In this document: positions 1 through 4,977 of the stretch, piece by piece | Layout: every line of letters begins with the position of its first letter | Position numbering within the stretch: position 1 is the first letter of the stretch | Assembly (NCBI GenBank): GCA_039933315.1 | Contig: JBDTOI010000207.1 | Location: 1 to 7,054 of the forward strand | Length of the DNA: 7,054 nt | Reading direction: 5' to 3' | Source: DASXRU01 sp039933315 | GTDB taxonomy: Bacteria; Acidobacteriota; Blastocatellia; Pyrinomonadales; Pyrinomonadaceae | The notes under the pieces: model-generated | Told to the model about the DNA's origin: nothing | The model's input: only the letters and a program-made list of their open reading frames with translations | Databases searched by the model: none | Position numbers and translations under genes: made by a program

Positions 1-275
1 CCGAGCCTTGTCGCCTGGTTCTCCGACGCGTACAGGGTCGATACGCGCTTGATGACCTCCTCAACCGGAGTCCCGTCGATCGATTCCAGAGCCCACCCGA
101 CCATCTCGGGATGATCGGGCGGCGCGGCAAACACCGCGAGTCCATCCTTCAACGGCACCAAGGCGATGGGGTACCGGGCGAACTTCTGGGTGACAGCGCC
201 GACGTTCATGCCGGTGGTGCCGATGGTGATTGTGTCGGCGTTGTTGATGTACGTGGTCTCTTTGCTTACGCGCAA
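1..275 (-). CDS. S41-family peptidase-like protein, partial and probably N-terminally truncated
   Basis: Read on the minus strand in the frame whose codons begin at positions congruent to 2 mod 3, this encodes a segment typical of the region before the catalytic core in S41-type peptidases. It contains FARYPIALVPLKDGLAVF, then a stretch ending SIDGTPVEEVIKRVSTLYAS and ENQATRL at the window edge. Many bacterial S41 proteins have the pattern 'yPlrly.f.DGlfV ... lG.rv..I.g.p.eev...v..l.. EN' here. The catalytic Ser/Lys part would lie beyond the left edge. No ATG occurs upstream of codon 209, which falls inside the conserved region. The only in-frame alternatives are TTG codons such as 275-273. 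The helical N-terminal part of roughly 100-150 residues expected for the family is absent, because an inverted repeat starts at 371. I therefore suspect a decapitated gene. The adjacent frame (about 270-330) reads GKITFPGNISRASPPAVCA, which may mark a frameshift or a foreign junction. The family call is fairly likely; the start is unknown. Confidence 0.5.
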   Translation of the reverse strand, partial: MRVSKETTYINNADTITIGTTGMNVGAVTQKFARYPIALVPLKDGLAVFAAPPDHPEMVGWALESIDGTPVEEVIKRVSTLYASENQATRL

Positions 276-370
276 ACCGCAGGCGGTGACGCTCGAGAAA
301 TATTTCCCGGGAACGTGATTTTGCCGATGATGAGCGGTCCACGCGAACGGGCTTGTCGGGTAGATTGAGG

Positions 371-472
371 TTTCACGCAAAGACGCCAGGAAAAGAAAAG
401 CAGAAGGCGCAAAGGGAGGAGTGATCTTCTTTGCGCCTTCTGTCTTTCTTTTCTTAGCGCCTTTGCGTGAAA
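371..472. repeat. Long inverted repeat, 44-bp arms (palindromic intergenic element)
   Basis: The arms 371-414 and 429-472 are reverse complements over 44 positions with 39 matches, around a 14-nt loop (415-428). The outer ends are tttcacgcaaag and ctttgcgtgaaa. The inner stem ends are cagaaggcgcaaag and ctttgcgccttctg. All five mismatches are transitions. On a minus-strand transcript three of them become G-U pairs, giving 42 of 44 paired positions. The element starts 14 nt after the stop of the M28 peptidase gene, so it would form a very strong 3' hairpin on that mRNA. There is no U-tract typical of an intrinsic terminator. It resembles the 'cgcaaag'-type interspersed palindromes seen in several soil bacteria; that comparison is from memory. 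Confidence 0.85.
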
Positions 473-485
473 CCCCAACTTGAAA

Positions 486-2243
486 TTAGGGCACCGTCGG
501 ATTAGGCGGCCCGCCCTTCATTGTCTCGTCACGCTTAGCTTTGAATTCGGTGCCGGCTTTCCATTCTGGAAACTTATCACCCTGCGCCACACGATAGCCG
601 ATAACGGTTAAGAGTTGCGCATCATCCACGGCACCGGCCAGGTCCCAATCAGGTTTTACCTGGTCCGAAACCTTGTGATAGTCGTTCTTCTCGTACTCTT
701 CCCGCTTCTGTTTGCTGAAGCTCGCGTCCTTGCCTTCGTATTCAATGCCTGAATCGGTATAGAGCGCGGGTACTCCCTGCTTGGCAAACTCGAAATGATC
801 CGAACGATAATAGAAGCCCTTATCGGAATCCGGATCCGGATTGACCTTGCGACCCTGAGCACTCGCCGTCTCGCGCAGTAGATCGATCAGGGTGCTGTTG
901 TCGTCGCCCACCATGGTGATGTCTTTGGTGCGGCCCCACTGGTTGACGCCATCCATGTTGATATTGGCCAGCGTCTTGCTCAGCGGGTAGAGCGGATTCT
1001 CAGCGTAATACTTCGCGCCCAGCAGGCCCTTCTCTTCGGCAGTCACTGACAGGAAGAGAACGGATCGCTTCGGAGCGGGCGACACTTTAGTGAAGGCCTC
1101 GGCAATTTCCAGCAGCGCAGCCGTGCCGGAAGCATTGTCCAGCGCGCCGTTGAAAATCTGATCGCCTTGCAGTTTCGGATCGCGGCCGAGGTGGTCCCAG
1201 TGCGCCGAATAAACTACGTACTCGTTCTTCAGCGCCGCATCTGAGCCTTCGAGTTTCGCTACTACGTTGGCGGAATTAATCTCGCGCAGAGTGTTCTTTA
1301 CATCGAAGTTGGCCTTCGCGTTCAGGGTCACCGGCGTGAAACCTTTTGTCACCGCTGCCTTCTTCAAGGCATCGAAGTCCTGTCCGCTGGCGGTAAACAG
1401 TTCTTTCGCGCGGTCGAGGGTAATCCAGGATTCAACCGCCACCCGATTCATGTTCTTGTCGGGTTTCTGAATGTCGAAGTTCTCGCGCGACCAGCTGCCC
1501 GAAACAACCTCATACGGGTACCCCGCCGGTCCCGTCTCATGAATAATGATGGCGGCGGCCGCACCTTTCTGGGACGCGATCTCGTACTTGTAGGTCCAGC
1601 GACCGTAGTAGGTCATGGCCTTGCCTTTGAACATCTTGTCGTCAAGCTTCGACGCATCACTGGCATCCGGCACTGCGGGATCGTTGATCAGCATGACGAT
1701 GGTCTTGCCCTTGACGTCCACGCCTTTGTAATCGTCCCAGCCGTATTCCGGCGCCACGATGCCGTAGCCGACAAATACGATATCCGAATTCTCCACTTTG
1801 GATTCCGGCACAAAGCGGCGCGAGACCGCGACGTAGTCCGTGGGAAACTTCAAATCGATCTTCTTGCTGCCGGCTGTAAATGAGGCGGTGGGCTGCGCGG
1901 TGAAACCCACCAGGGGAACTTTTTGCACGTAGGTACCGTCGGGGTTGCCGGGTTTGAGGCCCAGCTTCTGATATTGCTCAGTTAAATACTTAACGGTGAG
2001 TTCTTCGCCCTTGGTGCCTGGTCCACGCCCCTCAAACTCATCAGCCGACAGCGCCTTCGTATGTTGCATGATGTCGTTGGCATTGATGCTGTCCAGCGCC
2101 GGCTTGAGTTCGGCCGGAAAAGCGGCGGTGCTCGCGCCGGCATTGGTGTTCGACGGTTGATTAGTCGTCGGCATTTGCGTGCAGGCGATTGCCAGCGTTA
2201 GCAGAGCGACAGTGAGACCGCATAAAAGGACGCGCTTCTTCAT
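486..2243 (-). CDS. M28 family zinc metallopeptidase with PA-like insert, lipoprotein
   Basis: This 585-aa protein is a secreted aminopeptidase-like enzyme that should remove residues from peptides at a two-zinc site outside the cytoplasm. Residues 1-21 (MKKRVLLCGLTVALLTLAIA then C) form a lipoprotein signal with Cys21 as the lipidated residue. Residues 22-42 are a Thr/Asn/Ser/Ala-rich linker. Residues about 150-250 look like a protease-associated (PA) insert (VFVGYGIVAPEYGWDDYKGV, then KGKTIVMLIND, then QKGAAAAIIIHE). The catalytic M28 domain is about 320-550. Expected metal ligands and catalytic residues are all visible: His348 (SAHWDHLG), bridging Asp369 (GALDNASGT), general base Glu403 and ligand Glu404 (TAEEKGLLGA), Asp431 (NINMDGV) and His483 (RSDHFEFAKQGVPALYT). 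The conserved NDYHKVSDQ follows at 520-528. The ATG at 2243 is preceded by GAGG 10 nt away and places the signal peptide correctly. It stands alone, with a hairpin element just after its stop. The exact substrate cannot be told. Confidence 0.96.
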   Translation of the reverse strand: MKKRVLLCGLTVALLTLAIACTQMPTTNQPSNTNAGASTAAFPAELKPALDSINANDIMQHTKALSADEFEGRGPGTKGEELTVKYLTEQYQKLGLKPGNPDGTYVQKVPLVGFTAQPTASFTAGSKKIDLKFPTDYVAVSRRFVPESKVENSDIVFVGYGIVAPEYGWDDYKGVDVKGKTIVMLINDPAVPDASDASKLDDKMFKGKAMTYYGRWTYKYEIASQKGAAAAIIIHETGPAGYPYEVVSGSWSRENFDIQKPDKNMNRVAVESWITLDRAKELFTASGQDFDALKKAAVTKGFTPVTLNAKANFDVKNTLREINSANVVAKLEGSDAALKNEYVVYSAHWDHLGRDPKLQGDQIFNGALDNASGTAALLEIAEAFTKVSPAPKRSVLFLSVTAEEKGLLGAKYYAENPLYPLSKTLANINMDGVNQWGRTKDITMVGDDNSTLIDLLRETASAQGRKVNPDPDSDKGFYYRSDHFEFAKQGVPALYTDSGIEYEGKDASFSKQKREEYEKNDYHKVSDQVKPDWDLAGAVDDAQLLTVIGYRVAQGDKFPEWKAGTEFKAKRDETMKGGPPNPTVP

Positions 2244-2330
2244 AGTTGACTTGCCTCGTATTCGACTGGATTTGAAGTTGGAACAGGAATGTTTCTATGC
2301 TGAATCGCGCGGCAAGTCAAATCGCGAGGG

Positions 2331-2370
2331 CAAAGGGCTAAGAGCAAAGGGCTAAGAGCAAAAGGCAAAG
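2331..2370. repeat. Short tandem direct repeat, 14-bp unit
   Basis: The unit caaagggctaagag occurs exactly at 2331-2344 and again at 2345-2358, followed by a degenerate third copy, caaaaggcaaag, at 2359-2370. It lies about 90 bp upstream of the M28 peptidase start, on the promoter side of that gene. It looks like slippage-type or eroded interspersed repeat DNA rather than an operator, since the copies are head-to-tail with no spacer. Confidence 0.7.
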
Positions 2371-2428
2371 ATAATTGCAGCCCGTCAATCTTTCCTGGAG
2401 GTTTTGTTGAAAGCGGCGACGAGGGCAC

Positions 2429-2504
2429 GATCCACAAAATCTCACGAAATTCACGAAATCAGGCGAGCGAATTTAGTGTCTATTTCGTGTGGGTTCGTGG
2501 ATCG
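2429..2504. repeat. Imperfect inverted repeat of the 'cacgaaat' type
   Basis: The left arm runs from gatccac at 2429 through ctcacgaaattcacgaaat to about 2459. The right arm runs from atttagtgtc at 2471 through tatttcgtgt to gtggatc at 2504. Reverse-complementing the right arm gives gatccac(g)aa..., then cacgaaat, then a final aaat, matching the left arm apart from two small gaps and a few substitutions. A short spacer (2460-2470) separates the arms. The type differs from the other palindromic elements in the window. It is non-coding, and no gene ends immediately next to it. Confidence 0.65.
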
Positions 2505-2691
2505 CGTGCTTGTCTTCCTCTTGCAGCAACCTGCCAGGAGTCGGCCTGAATTCCAGAATGCAAATCCAGGCCGCGTAACCTGTCTTCTAATCCGCAGTCG
2601 CATTTGCTGTGACCGTTGAGCATTCACGGGCACAACGTCCCCGGAATGAAGAAAGAATCGGTTAGGCGTGAAGCCGCTGGCCTCTCGATGA

Positions 2692-3031
2692 TTACAACGG
2701 TAAGTATTGAATTTGATTCACCAGGTCCGCGTCCGTGCCGCACTCGATAATGATTTCAAGGTCGGCGATGGCGCGTCCAATTTCCAACTCGTCGGGGACG
2801 ACTATGACGTCAGGCATTGGTAGTGCTTGCTTCATTCGTTCGACCGCAACCACTAACGTCGTGAGTCAGCATGACGCTGCCATGGGTCCCGGCCCATTCG
2901 AGCAAGGCTGGATCGCTGAGACCATTCAAGCCGGCCTGTTGCACAACCACGTAATCAAGTTGCGGCAGACGCAGTCTCAAGCCTCGAAGGATCCGCTGGT
3001 CGAAGTTTTCGTCGATGAGGAACCGAAGCAT
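2692..3031 (-). pseudogene. DUF5615 PIN-like toxin-type protein, frameshifted
   Basis: The start (ATG at 3031) gives MLRFLIDENFDQRILRGLRL, then GLSDPALLEWAGTHGSVMLTHDVS, which is the N-terminal half of the DUF5615 PIN-like family. Acidic residues expected of the fold are present: Asp7, Glu8, Asp40 and Asp58. After Ser60 (2854-2852) this frame runs into non-family sequence and stops at about 2810. The family sequence resumes in another frame from 2850 as VAVERMKQALPMPDVIVVP, then a stretch ending IECGTDADLVNQIQYLPL, stopping at 2694-2692. Family members usually have about three more residues at this point (of the form LTHD..TM..HAYERV), so the lesion is probably a small deletion rather than a single inserted base. 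PIN-like proteins of this type are thought to be nucleases of type II toxin-antitoxin pairs. The partner would be the DUF433 gene 16 nt upstream in transcription order. A sequencing or assembly error could give the same picture. Confidence 0.82.
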
Positions 3032-3047
3032 GTTGCCGCGGGAGTAT

Positions 3048-3386
3048 TCAGGTCTTGATCAGTTGCACGCGCCGCTGGCGCATGGTCTCGCGAAACTCGC
3101 TATATTTAGGCTCGCTTTCGATTTCCTCACGGATCGCACCAGCTTCAGCCTGGCGTTCTTTGAGATATTGTTCGGCTTCGTCCTGGTGATCGATATACCA
3201 GGCGACTACGCCGTAGATTTGTGAGAGCGTGAGCGAGGGATAGCTGTCCTGAATTTGCTCGGCTGTGTTGCCTCTTTTGAAAGCTGAAACAATGGTGTCG
3301 AGTGTCACGCGCGAGCCGGTCACCCGGACCGTGCCATCGGCGTCCTGATTGAGCGGCACTATTTGGGTAAAGTTGAGTTGCTTCAT
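3048..3386 (-). CDS. DUF433 family antitoxin-like protein
   Basis: This is a 112-aa protein whose residues about 18-75 match the DUF433 helix-turn-helix-like domain. It contains VRVTGSRVTLDTIVSAFKRG, then NTAEQIQDSYPSLTLSQIYG, then VVAWYIDHQDEAEQYLKE. The family pattern is 'GTRI.v..il..l..G.s.eeI...yP.Lt...i..alay...h..e'. Residues 75-112 form a highly charged helix (KERQAEAGAIREEIESEPKY), which could wrap around a partner. An upstream extension to 3521 is open, but it runs through an inverted-repeat element and gives sequence unlike the family, so I chose the ATG at 3386, although no good Shine-Dalgarno precedes it. DUF433 proteins are often encoded directly before DUF5615 PIN-like proteins, as here with a 16-nt gap, and are predicted antitoxins. 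The toxin-type partner is frameshifted in this window, so this may be an orphan antitoxin. Confidence 0.9.
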   Translation of the reverse strand: MKQLNFTQIVPLNQDADGTVRVTGSRVTLDTIVSAFKRGNTAEQIQDSYPSLTLSQIYGVVAWYIDHQDEAEQYLKERQAEAGAIREEIESEPKYSEFRETMRQRRVQLIKT

Positions 3387-3510
3387 AACGCGATGACATG
3401 ATTCTAGCTGCTTTTGCCGCAAACGGGAAAGAGAAACCTCTTGACGTCTTGAGTTGTGCGCGCCACCACAGATGAAAATTTGGTAACCACTATTCTTTAG
3501 CAGGGCTGCG

Positions 3511-3640
3511 CAACTCCACAAACCGCAGTCGGAAGGGTGGTTTACCCCCGCTGGCCTCAGCCGCGCTCAACTTCAGCGTTCAGGGCATCGTACACGAGCG
3601 GGGGTAAAACCACCCTTCCCGACTGCGGTTTGCCGAGTTG
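3511..3640. repeat. Long inverted repeat, MITE/REP-like element with ~42-bp arms
   Basis: The left arm 3511-3552 (caactc..caaaccgcagtcgg, then aagggtggttt, then acccccgct) and the right arm 3597-3640 are reverse complements. They differ by two substitutions near the outer end and two single-base indels (gg versus ggg, ttt versus tttt). The central 44 bp (3553-3596) is not paired. The right arm ends 6 nt from the stop codon of the truncated C39-like gene. The element encodes no protein, so it would have to be moved in trans or be a recombination relic. Target-site duplications are not obvious. Confidence 0.88.
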
Positions 3641-3646
3641 AGTCAC

Positions 3647-3841
3647 CTATTTTCGGATGTCCAGGGGAAAAGCTGCAGCTAACGGCCAGCCATGTTTCGC
3701 GATGTAGTGGACCCAGTTCATTGCCGCCGTCGGCACGCAATAATTCGCTCCTCTTTCGGGTAGAGAGTCCCAGAGTTGATCGAGATCCGGAACCCCAGTG
3801 ATCTTGTAAGTGAATGTTGCAGCTTTCATTTTCGCTTTCAT
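3647..3841 (-). pseudogene. Truncated C39-like cysteine peptidase fragment
   Basis: The frame encodes 64 residues: MKAKMKAATFTYKITGVPDL, then DQLWDSLPERGANYCVPTAA, then MNWVHYIAKHGWPLAAAFPL, ending in DIRK. The pattern 'PDLDQ...LP..G..YCVPTa.MNw..YiA.HG.P' is how papain-fold C39-like proteins begin, with Cys35 as the likely nucleophile. Full-length members are several hundred residues and carry a catalytic His further on, which is absent here. The frame ends in a TAG only 6 nt from the edge of the inverted repeat at 3511-3640, so the gene appears cut off at that element. The ATG at 3841 has a strong AAGGAG 10 nt upstream (3852-3857), so the 5' end is original. No signal peptide is visible. 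The family call comes from the short motif and is moderate. Confidence 0.6.
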
Positions 3842-3851
3842 GATGTTCTTT

Positions 3852-3857
3852 CTCCTT
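3852..3857 (-). promoter_or_regulatory. Ribosome binding site of the C39-like fragment
   Basis: AAGGAG on the minus strand, 10 nt before the ATG at 3841. It sits in a 13-mer, aaaggagaaagaa (minus strand of 3846-3858), that recurs exactly before the secreted-protein gene at 4547. Confidence 0.7.
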
Positions 3858-3904
3858 TTGGTGAGGCGTTGCCGCCCGGGTAAATAAGTTGAGCGCAGCC
3901 AGTC

Positions 3905-4090
3905 AGCTCCGTAAGAGCGAAGGGTTCATAGCCAAGCGACTGTCCTTTTCTCTCTTAGCTCCGTAGGAGCGGAATGTTCCATGTCGTTCCTATCGAGCTT
4001 GAGCTTGCTATTTTTCGCGGACCTATGAACATTGCGCTCCTACGGAGCTTGGCTCGTTATTTCTCGTGGGAGCTATAAACATCCTTCGGC
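3905..4090. repeat. Composite palindromic repeat, copy A (agctccgtaggagcg units)
   Basis: The stretch is built of a unit of about 29 bp resembling agctccgtaggagcggaatg followed by ttyatagcc, in both orientations. Forward units start at 3905 (agctccgtaagagcg ... ttcatagcc) and 3957 (agctccgtaggagcggaatg). Reverse units are at about 3985-4000 (cgttcctatcgagctt), about 4023-4050 (ctatgaacattgcgctcc then tacggagctt) and about 4071-4090 (agctataaacatcc). Each unit is itself a small hairpin (gctcc-gta-ggagc), and forward and reverse units can pair over the whole element. It lies just after the stop of the secreted-protein gene. Copy B at 4674-4822 shares its order and spacers, including the stretch ctctcttagctccgtaggag. 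Confidence 0.82.
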
Positions 4091-4100
4091 AGCCCTTCAC

Positions 4101-4547
4101 TTATTGCTTCTGCAAAGGGTGCGCGGTGAGGATAAGATTTCGCCCGGCACAGCCGTCGTGCACAGCCGTTAAGAGCAGATCATCACCGGACAATGTCCAG
4201 CGGTAACTTGCGGTGGCTATGCCGGGCTGATCGGTGCACGATAGCGCTCCTTGCAGATCGGTCATGATTACCCGAGCAGGATTCGAGTTATAGCGTCCCA
4301 CCACCACCGGGAACCCGTCCTTACTAACGATGTAGCTCCCCGACTCCGAAAATTCAATTTCCCAGTCGCCCACCAACAGCGGAACGACCTCTGGGGGAAA
4401 CTCATCGGGAATATCTGCTGCGGTCAATGTCGTGGTGTAAATGCCCGCCGGTAAATTCACCGAAGAGGCGCCCGCATTTGGCGCCGCAGTAACAAGCGCT
4501 ACCGATGCAATAACGAGAGCTAAACTAAACCCGAGATGCTTTTTCAT
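4101..4547 (-). CDS. Small secreted protein of unknown function, lipocalin-like pattern
   Basis: The 148-aa product starts with a clear Sec signal peptide (MKKHLGFSLALVIASVALVT, then AAPNAGASS), with cleavage probably around residues 26-29. The mature part of about 120 residues is rich in short beta-strand-like segments: LPAGIYTTTLTAADIP, then LLVGDWEIEFSESGSYIVSK, then GRYNSNPARVIMTDLQG, then TASYRWTLSGDDLLLTAV and GRNLILTAHPL. The 'G.W.i.f...G.y.v' and 'Y.w.l.gd.L.lt.v.D.C.GR' patterns recall calycin/lipocalin-like barrels of unknown ligand found in several soil phyla. Cys104 and Cys133 could form one disulfide. A GTG start at 4604 would add 19 charged residues and bury the signal peptide, so I chose the ATG at 4547, which has AAGGAG 6 nt upstream. 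Related palindromic elements flank it on both sides. No function can be assigned. Confidence 0.85.
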   Translation of the reverse strand: MKKHLGFSLALVIASVALVTAAPNAGASSVNLPAGIYTTTLTAADIPDEFPPEVVPLLVGDWEIEFSESGSYIVSKDGFPVVVGRYNSNPARVIMTDLQGALSCTDQPGIATASYRWTLSGDDLLLTAVHDGCAGRNLILTAHPLQKQ

Positions 4548-4553
4548 TTCTTT

Positions 4554-4559
4554 CTCCTT
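4554..4559 (-). promoter_or_regulatory. Ribosome binding site deciding the secreted-protein start
   Basis: AAGGAG on the minus strand, 6 nt before the ATG at 4547. Its ideal spacing favours that ATG over the in-frame GTG at 4604. Confidence 0.8.
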
Positions 4560-4673
4560 TGCAGTTGATGATGGTTTTTGCCTACGCGAATCAGTTGGAT
4601 TCACGACTCTATTGCTCGCGCCTCCTGGTTCTAAGTCTTTGGTCGGTTCATATCGTCTCTCCTTTTCTCCCTT

Positions 4674-4822
4674 AGCTGGGGTAGGGGCGAAATCTTTATA
4701 GCCACCTGACTATCCTTCTCTCTCTTAGCTCCGTAGGAGCGGAATGTTCGACAAGTCGCTCCTCCGGAGCTTGAGCTTTTATTCTTTCGGGAGAGCTATA
4801 AACATCCGGCTCCTCCAGAGCT
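4674..4822. repeat. Composite palindromic repeat, copy B (agctccgtaggagcg units)
   Basis: This is a second copy of the element at 3905-4090 in the same orientation. Forward units are at 4674-4703 (agctggggtaggggcg ... tttatagcc) and 4727-4749 (agctccgtaggagcggaatg). Reverse units are at 4757-4772 (cgctcctccggagctt) and 4794-4822 (agctataaacatccggctcc then tccagagct). Order, spacer lengths and the shared stretch ctctcttagctccgtaggag match copy A, but copy A has one extra reverse unit. The 3' half of the CPxC protein frame runs through this element. Confidence 0.82.
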
Positions 4823-4977
4823 AAGAAGTTAAGGTCCGTTTCGTTCTCATCAGCTACTGTTACAAGCTGCACTCGCGCGCCGCACGCCGGGCACCAGGCT
4901 TCCCGGCTCTCCCGGCGCCTGATGACAACCTCCCGCTCTCTCTCAATGGCGATCCTGATGGTCCGCTTTCTTTTCAT
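4696..4977 (-). CDS. Small CPxC zinc-ribbon-like protein, C-terminally replaced by repeat DNA
   Basis: The start gives MKRKRTIRIAIEREREVVIR, then RRESREAWCPACGARVQLVT, then VADENETDLNF. This resembles a small-protein group, recalled from soil bacteria, with the pattern '.rvvviRRr....aWCpaCG..v.mVTpdEAa...gvs.r.iyr.ve.g.lHF.e...G..licl.sl'. Cys29 and Cys32 form the CPAC knuckle. The helical 'DEAA ... iyR' and 'lHF.E' parts that should follow at about residue 44 are missing. From position 4822 downward the frame instead translates the palindromic element at 4674-4822 (FLALEEPDVYSSPERIKAQ and onward), ending at 4698-4696. I therefore read it as a truncated gene whose tail is accidental coding. 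The ATG at 4977 follows a GAGAGG-like site. It diverges from the regulator gene at 5154, with 176 bp between the start codons. Its product may be non-functional. Confidence 0.6.
   Translation of the reverse strand: MKRKRTIRIAIEREREVVIRRRESREAWCPACGARVQLVTVADENETDLNFLALEEPDVYSSPERIKAQAPEERLVEHSAPTELRERRIVRWL

Larger units (their letters stand above)
2244..2691. other. Gene-free intergenic stretch with two repeat structures
   Basis: No open frame here looks like a real protein; the short frames on both strands have low-complexity or repeat-derived sequence and no recognisable domain. The stretch holds a tandem repeat at 2331-2370 and an imperfect inverted repeat at about 2429-2504, listed separately. 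The part next to 2243 must contain the promoter of the minus-strand M28 peptidase gene, but I could not identify convincing -35 and -10 boxes. From 2510 to 2691 I see nothing interpretable apart from the end of the DUF5615 pseudogene. Confidence 0.6.

Noticed and set aside
371..472. Intrinsic terminator of the M28 gene
   Set aside because: The hairpin is far longer than a standard terminator and lacks a U-tract on the minus strand. I list it as a repeat and only suggest a 3'-end role.
61..478. Other open frames across 61-478 on both strands (His/Arg-rich or repeat-derived products)
   Set aside because: They overlap the S41-like frame and the palindrome, have abnormal composition (runs of His and Arg), and show no domain.
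2240..2437. 65-aa minus-strand frame overlapping the M28 start
   Set aside because: It covers the tandem repeat and promoter region, has no recognisable domain and no ribosome site. It would overlap the M28 start by 4 bases only by chance.
2735..3058. 107-aa plus-strand frame opposite the DUF5615/DUF433 genes
   Set aside because: It is the antisense shadow of a gene pair with clear family motifs on the minus strand.
3387..3521. A longer DUF433 protein starting at 3521 (45 extra residues)
   Set aside because: The extension crosses the left arm of the inverted repeat at 3511-3552 and has no family similarity. The ATG at 3386 gives the usual family length.
4548..4604. GTG start at 4604 for the secreted protein
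   Set aside because: It would place 19 charged residues before the signal peptide, and the ideal ribosome site lies before the ATG at 4547.
3905..4822. CRISPR-like array, because the gctcc-gta-ggagc unit recurs
   Set aside because: Units are in both orientations, vary in length, have irregular spacers and appear as two separate clusters around a gene. No cas gene is present.
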